A DNA stretch of 64,000 nucleotides from Gymnogyps californianus (taxonomy: Eukaryota; Chordata; Aves; Accipitriformes; Cathartidae). The DNA lies in contig NC_059486.1 in NCBI RefSeq assembly GCF_018139145.2, positions 11,470,001 through 11,534,000 of the forward strand, given 5' to 3'. The notes beneath the pieces are model-generated. The model was given only the letters and a program-made list of their open reading frames with translations, was not told the DNA's origin and made no database searches. Within the stretch, counting starts at the first letter, position 1, and every line of letters begins with the position of its first letter. The translations under genes were made by a program, and so were the position numbers. Below are positions 39,001 through 53,300 of this stretch, in pieces.

Positions 39001-42000
39001 CAGTTCAGACCAGCTCTGTTCTCTTCACAGTGTACTGAGTAGACAAATGAATTAAGACTTTAACACCATCCTTTTATCATCTGCTGTCTCAGAAAACAAC
39101 ATTACAATACACGTAAGTGTACATTGTCCACTATCACCATCATACAACCAACAGCAACTAAGTACATACAAAAAAAAAAGGTTTGGTCATTCCCTTCTAC
39201 TGGAAAACTGCAGTCAGGCTGCTATGGAAGAGAAAAGCAGAAGCTGGTGCTAACGTGGCCTCTCATGAATGTCTCGAATCCAGAATGATAAAAAGCAGCC
39301 TAAAGCCTGTGAATATTGTCATTACTTTCGACAGGACTAAATTTGGGTACGTTCCTAAGTGACAGGCTCCTACTGTGGGCTGGTGTTTCCTTTCCATAGG
39401 AAGAACTCGCTATGCAATCAGGGCTTTTTCTAAGCTAGACATAACCTCAAGCAGAAAAATATTTTTGTTGCTACTGGTGGTATTTCTACAACCTGCTGAG
39501 ACCAGGCACACCAAGTGACTCACTGACTCCAGCAATTAGCAGCACAGCACCTAATTTTTTAAAAGCTATAGCAAAGCTCAGAGTCCTGAGTAAGCAGCCG
39601 TACAATCCATAGGAAAATTTAGTTTCCTCAAAATAGGCTCCACAAATGTTCAGTATGTCAAATAAGGAACCCCCTTAGGCTGGTGAGCAACAACATTTGT
39701 GCCTTAATGATCACCTGTAGGGCTGAACTGCCTTCCCCAGCACTCTTGGGGCAAGTGAAAGACTAAATATGACTTTATGGTCTAGTACGTCAGGCACTCT
39801 TATCTGCGAAACCAAGTTGTGATTCATGATCCACAACTATTTATGTGTTCTGTTTAACAACTAATCGGGGAGGTTGAGGAATCAAGCTTTAGACTTTGGC
39901 GTGTAAGTACCACATATTCCCTTTAATGAGCCTGTCTCTCTTGTACAAAGAGCTCAGTCTCATAGCACTTTGGAAATCAAGGCTTACATCTTAGAGCCAG
40001 AGCTTGTAAGAAAAAGCAAATCTTTTTAAGCAGCCTGACAGCTGAGAATGCAGAGGGCTATGTCTGAAATGCTTCCCCCCCATTTTTCTTTTTTCCTAAG
40101 ATATGCGCTATTTCTCAAGTCTTCTTTTCTCTAGTCTTGCTGATCTAAGCAGCAATATGAAAACCTAAAATGATGTTGTTGGAGATGATTAGGCTGTTAG
40201 TGCAAATTAACCCCCTGGCAGCTTTGCTAATAGAGACATTTTGTAACACACCAGGAACCAGACAAACAAACAAAAAAGATGCTGAATTTCTTTTTAACCC
40301 AGTCTCATCTAAACTATGAATTAATCAGCTTCTCTGTGCACTGAAAGTCTACAGAAATGCAACTTTCTTTTCAAGAGAATACTACACACAACAGCACACA
40401 CCTCTCTGAAGAGGCAGCGCATACAGGGCAGGGTGGGATTTCAAGGAAATACAGAGCACCTCAATGCGGTCCCAGAGGAAACAGTGACAAAAATTGCAGT
40501 CAAATGCTCTATACCTTATAGGAAAGCTCAGCATTCTGTAGAATTAACTCTTAAGTGCAGAGCAGCACTTCCCACCATCCCCACGCCTTCTGTGGAAGTT
40601 TTAACTGTAAAGTGCCATAAGAACATATAAACAATTTAAGTTCTTTGTGTATGTGCTGTCACAAGTGAGGAGCCAAAACAGAAACTTCAATCAATCTGAC
40701 AGTTTCTATGTTAAATAATGAGCCCCACAAGCACCAATAAAACAATGCCGATAAAAACATCAGATTTTACAGTTCTACTAGCCCAGGTACCTACTCTTGG
40801 ATTACTGCCCATACTTCCACCCCATCCTAAATCCTCCCCCCTGCAAACCCTGAGCTATGACTTGCTGATGTCCCTCCCAGTATCATTCCAGCAAGTCACT
40901 ACTGCTTTTACAGCTTTAACAGATGCACTAAGTTTTAAAGCCTTGTCATACAATTTTTCTCAGGGATACTAATTTCCAGACTCAGAGGCTCACACACTTT
41001 CTTGCTTACAGTGGCCTTGGAACCCAACAGCTTGTCAGATAATCACACTGAGGATTCCCAGGAGATTCCCTAATGCATCAGATCACAGCCTTTTTCAGAC
41101 AGCCAGAAAACATTATCTTGATTCAACTAAAATCCACTCCCAGTAGTATGAAATTTCCCTCCCTACTGCTGGTTTGGGAGGACTGGGGTTTATATGGTAT
41201 GATCTTTTAACGAGCCACCATTGTTTCTAATTAGGCAAGTAACCAAGGATTTAATTAACTGTTGTAACTTGAGTCACACAAGTGGCTAATAGTCTAAACA
41301 GAAATTAAGTAGAGGTGCCTTATCTCATCTTTAAGCAGCCTTGCACATGCACAGGCTTTTGCAAAGGTCAGGCAGAGCAGAAGCTAGCAGGAGACACATT
41401 GCACCTCAGAGCGGCGTCTCAAAACAGAAGGACAAGAGCCAGAGGCACCAGTGTGCATTTAGCAACATGTGCTGCAGTGTATTTGGAAAAGAAGCCAGGA
41501 ATGACTTCACTGGTTTGCCGAGACTAAAGGGAATGGGAAGGGAAACTAATTAGAAGAGGGGATTTTAACAAGATACCTCAATACGAAGTTTCTGAAACTC
41601 AGATATGCATGTGCATTTGCCAAAAGTTAACGAAAACCTTCAGCTCCAGCACTTGAAGCAGCACGGACTGCTAGCAATTCTCTGGCTGACTGCTGATGCG
41701 CTAATTTTGTTCTCTTCCATTTATGGTCAACCCCTACAACAGCCTCCATCAATTCCTCCTACTTTTCCAATCAACGTACTAGAGAAAGTTTTCAAACATA
41801 CAAGTCTGAAGCGCAAAAGTCCAAATGTGTTTTATAGTTGGGTTATATAAAGTTATTATATAAACTATATATATAGTTCAGGTTTGTCTACACTCAGCTG
41901 ATTGGATTTCACCTTTTAGCCTGCACCTAGAAAAATGTAGGTGTTACCTGTCACATAACCAGGAAGGCTGACAATCACACAGAGATAGCCCTGGATTTAG

Positions 42001-42164
42001 CTCAAAGAACCCACAGACTTCAATTGAACGTGCACTTTGGAAATGCCTGCTTTCACAATACCAAAGAACATTCCTACAAGTATTACACCAGTGATTTAGT
42101 TAATTCTTGTAAGACTTCTGCATGATAGGAATTCCACTTCACAGGCAGCTGATGAGGGTGTTAA

Positions 42165-42285
42165 GGCTAATGTTTTCAAAAGGGAGGCTATAACTTTTGA
42201 TTCTCAGTGCTGAGTACTCTGTGGACTTCAGCACCATTGAACTTCACTGCTCAGCTCCTGTACATATCAGGGCCTAAGGTCTCTT
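42165..42285. repeat. Possible ancient amniote repeat
   Basis: ATGTTTTCAAAAGGGAGGCT, TCTCAGTGCTGAGTACTCTG, GACTTCAGCACCATTGAACT and TATCAGGGCCTAAGG follow the order of an old amniote repeat with phrases like 'attttcaaaag', 'gtgctgagcactc', 'cattgacttca' and 'atcaggccc'. Highly diverged. Confidence 0.4.
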
Positions 42286-43239
42286 CCTGGTTCCCTGCTT
42301 GCAAAGCTGTCCTCTAGCGACTCAGTCATGGTCAATCAGCAAATGACTTCCAAAGTAAGGAACACAGACTCAGCCTTCTAACAACAAATCCATAGTTTAT
42401 TCTCAGTACTAAGGAGTACATTGCATTGGAGACGTCAACAGAATTGTTCAGAAGGTTTCTCAAGCACTACATTTTTTTAAACACTTTTGAAGAGGGTCAG
42501 GGGAAAAGTGCCTGTTTTCTCTTTTCCAGGTTTACCAAACCTGACTCACTGCTACCACAGACTCAAGCGAGCTCTTCGCCTCTTCACTTGTTCTGGTGAG
42601 AAGCACCTTTTCTCAATCTCTGTTTAAAGGACATCCTCACCAGCTTAGCATTGTTGAGAATGAGTCATTTGTTTGGAGGACCCAGCTGTCTCTGGTATGA
42701 CACTGATGTCCATGAAAAGTGCCTGCTAAGGGCTAATGAAATTAAACTAACTGGAGTGTGATACCATTCTCTCAAAATAGCATTAACACATTCTCTTTTT
42801 TAAAAAAGTATTTTTTATGTCACAAATGCTTTTTAAAGTTATATTGGGTAATATTTACCCTTTTACTGTTAGTCTGTCATATTCTCTAGTAAATGACAAT
42901 TAGGAGTGCTTCCACAATGTCCCCATTGCTTACTGAAGCAGAATATTAAAAGTGATAGCATGTGATTGCTATGAATTTTTAACCACACATTTACTTTGGA
43001 GAAATCTTAACAAAGCACTTGCAAGGTGCTATTACACTTCTTTACTTGCAAAAACCATAATCCCCACAGTGTAACAACTTTTGTATGATTTACTGTCACT
43101 TGTATTATGTAATACACAGATGCCCTATGGGGATCAGAGGCTCACTATACTGAACGATGCACACAGAGCACAGCCCAGTCTCTTCCCTGAATTGTGTATA
43201 GTACAAACAAACAATCTGAGAAGGTGAAGATGTAAGCAG

Positions 43240-43352
43240 GCATAAAATGATATGCCTAAAGTAACACAGTAAGTCCTGAACAGAAGTAGGAAGAGAATCC
43301 AGGTCTCTTGACTTCTTAATTAGTGCACAATAAGGACTAGACCACTACCTTT
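43240..43352 (-). mobile_element. MIR-type SINE remnant, reverse orientation
   Basis: The plus strand reads TATGCCTAAAGTAACACAGTAAGT, then AGGAAGAGAATCCAGGTCTC, TTGACTTCTTAATTAGTGCA and GGACTAGACCACTACCTTTC. This is the usual MIR reverse complement: 'gcccaaggtcacacagtaagt', 'agagccgggattcgaacccaggtct', 'ctgactcccagtccagtgc', 'ccactacacca'. Diverged but co-linear over about 110 bp. Confidence 0.72.
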
Positions 43353-45849
43353 CTTTCATTAACCTGCTCCACTGTAGATTTGCAGCTGAATTGTTACTAA
43401 TCATTCTATAGAAGGGAAACCCAAAAAATCAATAAGAATTAAAGTTTCACAAAGCTAAACACTAGACAATGAAATATATAAACGCTTCATCAATGAAATA
43501 GATAAAACCCCTTCAAGCTATAATTCACAGCTCTGAAAACTTTTGCAAACCACCTCTGGCCTAGCACCTGACTTTACGGGTGCTATCAATACCATAAAAT
43601 AACTGGGAAACCTCTTTGATGGGCTGGAAGACTGCAGAAGAGTTTTTCCAGTTTCTCCGAACCCTGATTAAAGGTTCATAAGCAAGCAAATTGCTTTTAC
43701 TTTCCAGTCTTGACTTAATAATTGACTTTACTGAAAAAGAGATACAAAGACAAATGTGAACAGAATAGTCTGAGAGATCTTAGCCAGCAAGTTTGCATTT
43801 TATTTATTCAAGATGGAAACATGAATGGAGAAACTGTATCTCATGTGAGAACAAACAGCAGTTTGCCACCCAGAGTGCCTGAGATGCTTACTTTTCTTTG
43901 TACAGTGTAAGAATTATCCACTTAGTTTTAGTTGTGCCTCAGAATACAAGATGTATGTCTAAAGAGAAGGTTTAAGGCACTATAAAAGGAAATCTAGCTT
44001 TCAGAGACTATATCCGTGTTATTTTTTACATTTGTGCAATAGGTAAAACTGTGGGTCTGAATTTTTGAAGACAAGATCTTCTTTTCAATTGAAAATGGAA
44101 CATGAAATAATGAGACAACAGAAGCAAGTCTGAGAGCTTCAAACTCCTCTCCCTTCAGATGTTGACTGAAATGCTTTTGTGCAGTGGAATAACTTTTAAA
44201 TATTCAAGTAATGCAAAGCTGCATAGGAAGTGAAAAGTGTTTTGTTGCGATTCACATCTGGAGACACACATGTACACCCACAAGAGCATCCCACCAAATC
44301 ATTCTGTCTCTCTTCATTTCACTCTGAGCTACATTAGTTTTAAAATATGAAGCAGTATAAAAAAAGCATACTCTCCATTTCACAGTTGGAAATCAGCATT
44401 CCATTTACTGTGGAAAATAGGTACTTGGGATAATATATCCCGAATTATGGGTTAACACAAAACATAGAGTGAACTCAGCTCTGGTTTTGGTCTCATATTC
44501 TGGTTAACTTCAGCTTCAGTTAGTAATTACAACATCACTTGCGTTTGCAGTGATGCTACCACCACACTGCAGCACTAAAAACTGATAAACCAACAATTAA
44601 GCACAGGTAAATTTCAGGGTACTAAAGGTTATTTCATCATAAGGTAAGATTAAAATGTCAGTATCTAAAATTAAACAGTAATTGCTTGAAAATGTTATTA
44701 CTTTTGTTTCTTTTACATACAGCAGGTAGAACAGCTGAGGGCAGCGCCAAGCACAGACGGCTCCTCTGAGTGGTTTACTCCCTAAGGAGGCTCAAATAGG
44801 TCTTCCATATAAAACAGGCAGAGTTAGTGCTGGAGATCCCCCTTTTTCATGACCAGTTCCTCCAAAATGGCTATTTACGGCCAGATCACAAAATCTCGTG
44901 TTTGAAATACTGAGATTTACAAGCAGGCAATACACAGATGTTATGACCATAACTACTTTTTCTAGCTATGGCTATTCTGTAGTGCTACTCTATGTGTGCA
45001 TCTTCCTCTAGGTTTTTAGCTGGTCTCAATACTACCTAACACAGCACTGCTGTCAATACTCATTAGGAACTGACATATAAAGCTGCCTCAGCTGATGGGT
45101 TTAATAGCTTTCCTCACTGCATTTATCCTTTATCCTTCTTCCAATCTGTAGATTTATTATCACTACTAATTATCCATTGTCTTGGGTTGATTTGTTTGCT
45201 GGACAAAGGTAATTCAGTAACACTGTTTACAACCTACATCCCTTCAAGTGCAATGAGCTGCACTGCAAAATCTGTAATAAGAAGCCTGAGGGGAAAAAAA
45301 AAAGTACCACTGTTTTTCACCTCTTTTCTCTAATCAGGACAGATAACAACTTCATCCCCTTTCTCTTTACTTATCCTGCTCAATACCTCCTGTAAATCGG
45401 GTTATCTGGTAGTTCAGCACCTTCTAGAGTGAGTTAGAGATTAGCTGCTGACCAGCAGAGTAACATAAAACACTTCGCACTCCCACACCTTTTGCTTTGG
45501 CCCTGTGCTGTACAGTGCTCTGCCAGATCAAATGTGGCATGTCACGCCATGAAAAACAGATGGAAGGATCCTTTAATGGTGTAGTAGCTGAAAAAGTATT
45601 TAGAGCTACAGAACAAACACAGCAATGCACACAAGTCAACCTTTTCAAAGCTGCCTAAGGCATTCAGCTCACCAACTCCCCAGTACTACAAATAGAAATC
45701 AAGTGCCCAGCTTCCTACTTACCTTCAGATATCTCAGCATACACGTGTTACTTTCTGAAAGTTAACCTCACAAGAATAGCTTATTTTCAGTACGGTTATG
45801 ATTTTTCCCCTTATTTGTAGCCTGCTGGGTGTGAGGGCAGTTCATAAAA

Positions 45850-45935
45850 GCATTCAAGAACAGGGTCTTGCCCTAAAGATTTTGCTTTCTAATCCTTACA
45901 GACAATACACCCAAAATGATGACTCAGATTAGAAA
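45850..45935. repeat. Possible ancient amniote repeat
   Basis: CAGGGTCTTGCCCTAAAGAT followed by TTGCTTTCTAATCCTTACAG and ACAATACACCCAAAATGATG matches, with decay, a known old amniote phrase 'gtccctgccctgaagagcttacaatctaa...agacaagac'. Low sequence identity, so only a tentative call. Confidence 0.38.
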
Positions 45936-48900
45936 AGTATGTGTACACAGCAGTTGGTGAAGCAACAATCAATCATGGTAGCTCTGCTGAAGCCAGTGGT
46001 GTTAATTTATAACAGCTCTGGGAAGTGCATAGAAGACCTAAATGATCTTTATTTTAAATATTGCTAGTTTTCTGCTTTTCTGTCCCATACTGATGCTACT
46101 TTTCTTCTGTTCATAGTTTACCCAACTGCTAGAGGTAACAGTAATTTTCCTCACTGAGCAGTCAGCAAGTGTAATTCATCTCTCTTTTGGGGGCCCAGAA
46201 ATCCTTCCCAATGGTAGGAATGCAGTGCAATATTTTCTTCCCCCTTCTCTATTTCTTCAGCTCTTTTATCAAGATTTTTCCATTCATATTACTGTTGATA
46301 ATATATGGCAAACTTGAAACCCCTTCCATCAGAGGAAGTCAAAGTCTTTTAGGAACAGGACTGAAACAGACTTCCCACTCCTGAAAGTGATGCTGACCAA
46401 CTATTCACATTTGCTACGTTGCATATAGAAAATGCCTGTAAAGACTTACCAGAGGTGACACAGCAGGATAGAAACAGACCTGTGAACAGAACCTATATCC
46501 TATAACCTATCAGTATTGTTTGAACTGCTTTCACAATAGCCCTGTGCTGACTAGATGCAAGAAAGGAAGATCTGTGTTTATTCAGACAGTGCTCCTACTG
46601 CGTTAAATGTACTACCACGCATAATTCGCTTCACTCCCTGTCATATTAGTCATTCTCTTTGACTTTACTGGTGTTCTTGGGCTGATAAATTTATAGATAC
46701 AGTAATAGGATTCTGAATTAAGACACAATTTAAGAACACAGTTTCAATTGCAATGATTTGTGGATATGAGGTCATTTAGACCAGTCTACTTTCCTTTTGC
46801 CAGAGAAGATTTGTAGCTATTATTCCCTCCCCCCGCAAAGCAATGATCACATGCTGTTTGCTTCAGCACTAGATACTGCAATACCTCAATGAATATTATA
46901 CAAGAAGCAGAAAATAAACAAACCCACTATGCCTGGGGATAATGTGTGGTGTGTTTTTCTTTAGGATGATTAAATGTGAATGTATGTCATAGGATGTAGG
47001 GATTGCTCTTCTGGGAACCCATGAGTATGAGAGCATACAGCCCTCTATCTAACCAGGCAAATGGCCACAGAGAAGGTTAAAGGAGCCCCTAGGCAGACCC
47101 AGCATATGCACTGGCTACTCCCTGGCTGCTGTAATTGCTTGGCTTTTTTTCCTGTAAGATACAGGCACTTCATAGATTCCGGGGTCAAATTCCATACTCT
47201 TTCACACCTAGGAAGTTTCACTGAAGACAACAGATTTCCACCACAGAACCAGGAAGCTTAACTTGGCTTTGCCAGCCTTTCACCAGCCTTCTGCCGCTAA
47301 AACCACAAAAGAAACCTTTGCAGCCAACAGAACGGGCCGTGCAGTGCATGACTCGTGGGATGGTCCCGCACAACTTTTGCCAGTGGGTATCAGCTGTCCC
47401 TTCCTATTGTAGTGTCAGGAAAACAGTTAAAACCCTTTCCTTTTCTTTTACATGGAATTACCCTCCTCTACACGTTAAGCAAAGCTTCCACCTCATGCCT
47501 TAACAACTGCCCGGATCAGCATCTTTGGTAGATACAAGAGAATAACATGCCTGCAAGACAAAGTTTTCGAAACCAAGACTGCTTTGGAATATCTCACATT
47601 GATTTTCCTGCCTTTGGTGGTGGAGAGGAGGAAGCACACTGAACAGCGCTGATTTTTAGAATGTGAGTCAGCCCTGTACTACATCTCAAGACAATGACCA
47701 CCTGCTCATACCCACTGGAAGCAAGCAAAAGCCATTTTAAAAAAAAGACTTGGTCTCTTCAGCCTCTTGTGTTCTTGCGTCTGGTTCAAAGTAACTTTAA
47801 GCAAAAATGCAAATCCTCTTTTCACCAAAAGGGTGTTTCAGCAGGAGAACACGGCCTGAGCTCTGCATTTGTGATAACACAGAACAACCAATATACCAAC
47901 AAATGTCAGACTATTCACTTCAAATAAACTAGTCACCTGCTCTCAAAACCAAAGCCAATCCATTTTGTCCATAACGGCAAGTCACACAGGCAACTACTGA
48001 CGTGCTATATTATCATCTCTACCTATTGCACCTCTCAGCATGCAAATGATATCCTTGCCTAGGCAGTCAGATTCATTTCTGAGCAAAGAAATACATCACC
48101 AGATTTCAACAAGCTTGTTTATCTTCAACTCACTTTTCAGGAAAACAAAGACTGTGACACAGACCTTCAAAGGGTGATCCCCTCTCCCATCCACCCAGCA
48201 AACACCCAGTTCATTGCCTTTGGATTTCTTCTTTCACCACAGCTATGCTTGTTATGTGGAAAAGTATTCTGTTTCTACTACTTAGTGAAAAAGGATTTTC
48301 AATAAAAGATAAGCAACAACGTCAGAAAAAGACTTCTATAACGGCTGTTTCACTCAGTAAACAGGTGTCTGGGAGATTATCTCACCAACTTAACCAAAGC
48401 TGCAAACATCAGAACGATTCTGGGATGACTAAAATCCCCCTTTTTTAAAATAAAAGCCTTTTATCTGCCAAGCGACACTTCCTGTTCTAAAGGCTATTCT
48501 CCTCGGTAGTTGTCAACTATGTATTAATCTAATTCATATAAGCCTTAGAAATAAATACTTTCATGTGCAGAATCTTTTGGGAAACTGATTCCCTAAGGCT
48601 TTAAAGAGCAATTGTTGCTTATCACCGTGGAAATTTCCCTTGAATTTAAAGCCTGGTAACAAGGGAAAAAAAAGATACATCAAATATTTCAGTGATTAAC
48701 AAGTTTCCCAGTCTTTGTCATCCTCAAAGGATTTTCATCTGATCGGTAGGGAAACTGCTAAAGAAGAAAATAAAAGGAAAGTGATCTGACCCAGTAGGGC
48801 AGTTCTTGTGTTTCCAGGTCCTGTATTCGCCACTCCTGTCCAAAATAATGGCACTCGCTTCTAACAGTCCCTTACAATCAACAGCAATATCAAACACATT

Positions 48901-49376
48901 AGGCCTTATTTTAAAAGGTATATGTGTTGGCAAAGACAAACTTAACTCTACTTAACTACAAGTAGATAGTTAAACCCCTCCCTAAAGAGCTCTCATAACA
49001 AAACCACTCCGTGTGGGAGAGGCAAAGCACTGCCAGAGCACTTAAAGAAAAGCAGGTAATTGAAGTTTTGCTACGTTTAAACTCCATGCCTGTGCAATAA
49101 AAACTTGATTTTAAAAGCCCTGTAAAGCAGAGAACTTTTCTGGTGCCTTACTGTCTGTCATTGCACAGAAATGGCCCCACTAAAGCAGCAAATTGCTGTG
49201 TTTTGTACGTTGTTGCATAATGGGGGCATGTGATAAATAGCATGGCGTACATGTTAAAAGCCTCCTAGTGATGGAGGCTTTCAATCCTCTTCACAGCATT
49301 CAACGAGGAAAATGATGTATTTCAGTGTCTAGGAGCAACCTTCAGTGTGGATTCACTTCAAATTGGTTGAGATTCA

Positions 49377-50358
<982 letters not shown>

Positions 50359-53300
50359 ATCAAATCTGCTTATAGGTTCAAAGGGAAATTTACTACAACT
50401 TTAGCTGTAGTAGGAGCTACTTGATAAAGTAGGGACAAGCATTATTGCATGCAAAAAATATTTGCAGTGTAGCTACATGTTTAGATGTAGCTAATTCTTT
50501 TTTGCATTACATTCACAAAAGGAAAAATATGCAGGCTTTAGTGCTACCTTGCATTTATCTATGATAAATGTTTTGTCACACAGGTGATGTACAAAGGGTT
50601 GTCTGCAGCACGATCAATTATTCATAATCCCGGAGGGAGCAGAAAGAGGAAGCAGAAGCAATGTTTGTCCCGACAGCCATTTTACATGGCTGAACTGAAC
50701 TGCAGCCATGCTTTGCTAATACACAGCAAATCTATAAAATACTCATTGAATACTTTGACTATCACCTGGATGAGAAATAAATAGGTTACTTGTCACTTCT
50801 ATGCAATGTCTCACCTCCCTAACAAAACTTCAAGCAAACTTGCATAAGTTCGCACACACCAATTCTCTTAAGGACTGGCCACAAATGAAAGTCAAAGTCT
50901 TCCAAAAGCAATACCATAAGTAAACAGGGTGTCTTTTAAACCATGCATGTGCTCACCTTCCCCACTCTTTTTCTGGTTATACCATCCCCTTCTAAACTTT
51001 CTGCCCACTTAGAAACTTCCCTCCTGTCTTTCCAATCTTTCTGTTCAGTTACAGCATGCATAAGGTATTCGGTACATCAGTACGGTCCACTGAACCACAG
51101 CCCCCAAAGGACTGCTAATCACTATCCCTGCAGGAACACTGGCCAGGAGATCAAAGATAGTTTCTGTTCTACAGCCAAAGACGGAAACTGCTTTTCTAAG
51201 AACTGACACATACACCATTTCACTCTCTTCCTCCGTCAAGAAACCTTGCTCTCGTATTACTCTTTCTAGCACTATGGTCTATGCCTCTATAATTTAATAT
51301 TGACAGTACCTCAGCTTTCTAAGTTACTTAAATGCAGATGCACATCACAGGCTAGAAATATTTCAACAAGTACTTGTATGTAAGATGCACACAGAGAGAA
51401 ATTAGTACATACTGGCCAATTTTAAGTTTCAGCTGAATATCAGATGCCTTTTGACCTAAATGTTGTTTTCCTGTTATAAAGATTAACACTACATATTGTC
51501 AAAAGGTGAAATTGATTACCTAAATTAGGGTAGAAAACAATGGAGAACAGTTAAAATACATGTGGATTACATAATACTACTCACAACCCCTCTTCCTAAC
51601 TCATACTGAAGAGATTAAGTATAGGTATAGAAGGTAAATGAATGATGATGAATCTCCTACTAGACTGTCTTTAGTATTTTAAATTAGACCTTGCGCTCAG
51701 ACATATGTCAGTTCCAGTGTCCTTGGGGAATCCCATCAGAGTCAGGATTTAAGGTTCTGTATAAGTTCAGCTCTTTAAAGAAGAAAGGCAACTGTAAGGG
51801 CAATACATAATGCGCAGATTCATCTGAAACTCAGGAACACCTGAAGATCTCTAAAAAGCCCTACAGAGACAGACTCTTTTTATCAGCTTTCTCACAAAGG
51901 TCTGCAGCTTGAGAGTTTTTGCAAATAGATTCACTGTCCTTCTAGTATGTCTGGCTGCTAGCATGCTAATTATGCAGTCAAATTTAATTAAATGTTTTCA
52001 AGTAATAAATAATCAATATCTGTCATTACACCAAATGACTATTGCTGACAGACAACCTCACTACAATCCTGTTGAGTGTGCACATAGCTCGTGTGCTGGC
52101 ACTACTTGGTGCTGGGAAAGCAAATAGCTTTGGAAGGCAGGTGTTAGGCAATTAAGAAAAAAGGAAAGAAACAAATGTGGAGGAGGGGGAAATCAGAGCT
52201 CTCAAAGGACAGCAGCCATAAATTTGAAATAAGGAATTCAGATGTGTTCGCTCATGTTTAATTCATGCACCACCACTGGATGGTAGAATTAGTTCTCATA
52301 AATGAGCAAACCACCATGACTGGACAAAAATGAAAAAAATTAGAAGGCAAACAGAGAAAAAGAAAAAGGTAAGAGGCCTGCCAATGAAAACACCAGCACA
52401 TTGTGGATTACCAGCACAACACCCTCTCTGTCAAGTAGATTCACATTTAAGATATAACATCAGTTTAGCACACTGTTACAGTCCTGTAAGTCTCCCATCC
52501 TTGGCATACATTTTAATTCTGCTGGAAAGGAATCTACAAATGCCACCTTCTGAGCTGATTGATTTCCTCTTAGCTGAATCAAAATATTAATCTGTTAGGG
52601 TTACATCCCAAAGTGCTGTAACACTTACTTACATAAGGAATGCAAAGATGGAAATTCTTAAATAAAGAATGCAGAAAAGGAATGCACTTTGAACCATGGA
52701 CCTTTCAGGAAAACAGCAAAGCCTACATATTTCTTCTGGTCCAGGAGCAGAACAAGAACTTGGTTTCCTGGAACAGTAGCAGTTTGGTCTCACTTTCCTC
52801 TCTAAATCCCTTCACCTGCCCTGGATGAGCCTGCTGAGATTTGGTCAGCTTCCTGCAGCCCTTTGCAAAGAGCTATCATTAACATTTACATGACAGATAC
52901 CACCATTCTTTTAAAAACACCTGGTTTGCTACACAAGAAGTCAGCTTCTTACTGGTCAGTTTGGCTACTGAATTTCACTTGACAAATCATTAGAATTTCT
53001 TTATTAGGCATCCTCTTGTTTCAGGCCAAGAGCCTTGTAATATTAGAGGGCAGCAAGCTCTAGTTAAAGAAAGCACATAAGTAATTCCGTGAATGTAAGC
53101 ATTACTTGACTTAAGCACACAGGTACATTTTGCTGAAGTGTTTCCATGATTAGAGACGCTCTAGATTTGGCACCATTGCTACTGCAGGAATACCTCTGGC
53201 TTCAACAGATCTGCAAAAACCAGAAATAAACTCAGCAGGCTGCAGAGACAAGTGAAGACCTGTGATTTCAAAGGGCTGTTGATCAGGATCTATGCTTGAA

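Noticed and set aside
46755..46850. GAGGTCATTTAGACCAGTCTAC, similar to a CR1 3' phrase
   Set aside because: Only about 20 bases are similar, with no continuation into the expected CR1 blocks.
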